NCBI GenBank assembly: GCA_040275425.1 | Contig: JBEOKB010000064.1 | Span: forward strand, 1 to 10,111 | Reading direction: 5' to 3' | DNA length: 10,111 nt | DNA from: Pinisolibacter sp040275425 | Lineage (GTDB): Bacteria > Pseudomonadota > Alphaproteobacteria > Rhizobiales > Ancalomicrobiaceae | In this document: piece by piece, positions 6,403-10,111 of the stretch | How the letters are laid out: each line of letters begins with the position of its first letter | Numbering within the stretch: position 1 is the stretch's first letter | Program-made: the position numbers and the translations under genes | The notes under the pieces: generated by a model | The model's input: only the letters and a program-made list of their open reading frames with translations | What the model was told of the DNA's origin: nothing | Databases searched by the model: none

Positions 6403-6412
6403 AGAGGCGCTC

Positions 6413-8020
<1,608 letters not shown>

Positions 8021-8031
8021 CGGAGACGACG

Positions 8032-10020
<1,989 letters not shown>

Positions 10021-10076
10021 GCGGCCCCGCGCCGCACACGCCGCACAACCGGAAATGCGATCTCCGATCGACTTGC

Positions 10077-10094
10077 GCCCGTGACCGCACGGGC
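10077..10094 (+). terminator. Hairpin downstream of the carboxylase operon, possible terminator
   Basis: GCCCGTG (10077-10083) and CACGGGC (10088-10094) form a perfect 7-bp stem with a four-base loop, 56 nt after the mccA stop. No T-run follows in the 17 bases left, so it is not a textbook intrinsic terminator. It may mark the end of the operon or stabilise its mRNA. No new gene start is evident in 10021-10111. Confidence 0.35.
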
Positions 10095-10111
10095 TCGAAT
10101 GGGCGGCCGAA

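Overview
The window is about 70% G+C by eye and its codons strongly prefer C or G in the third position. The gene families look proteobacterial, most likely a high-GC alphaproteobacterium, but neither genus nor family can be fixed from this sequence. It holds seven complete protein genes and the last few codons of an eighth. No tRNA, rRNA, CRISPR array, insertion sequence or phage gene was seen.

Left part (1-4817). The last 11 codons of a forward gene with a hydrophobic C-terminus are followed by a good intrinsic terminator. Three reverse-strand genes then form a probable signalling operon, transcribed from about 4655 down to 161. In order of transcription they are: a receiver/HD-GYP response regulator (predicted c-di-GMP phosphodiesterase), a small exported protein resembling a sulfite-oxidase-type molybdopterin domain but without any cysteine, and a large membrane hybrid histidine kinase (HisKA, HATPase, degenerate receiver, intact receiver, Hpt). 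A plausible reading is that the periplasmic protein or its ligand feeds the kinase, and the kinase's Hpt passes phosphate to the HD-GYP regulator. The operon is headed by an AT-rich intergenic region (about 45% G+C) with a good sigma-70-like promoter on the reverse strand. That promoter implies a leader of about 185 nt, and an 18-bp imperfect palindrome lies close to the start codon.

Middle part (4818-6249). A TetR-family regulator on the forward strand converges on a class D (OXA-type) beta-lactamase on the reverse strand. Only one base separates their stop codons. The beta-lactamase has an apparent twin-arginine signal peptide.

Right part (6250-10111). The two subunits of an acyl-CoA carboxylase, best read as 3-methylcrotonyl-CoA carboxylase of leucine breakdown, form a tight forward operon: carboxyltransferase beta first, then the biotin-carrying alpha. 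Just before the beta-subunit start is a 30-bp palindrome with 14 of 15 pairs matched. It looks like a TetR-type operator, and the TetR gene about 1 kb upstream is the obvious candidate to bind it. Because the beta-lactamase is divergent from this operon, the two may share control. The other usual leucine-catabolism genes (isovaleryl-CoA dehydrogenase, methylglutaconyl-CoA hydratase, HMG-CoA lyase) are not adjacent inside the window.

Nothing here is a clearly undescribed system. The most interesting items are the cysteine-less molybdopterin-fold protein within a phosphorelay/c-di-GMP cassette, and the beta-lactamase sitting between a TetR gene and the operator-controlled carboxylase operon.
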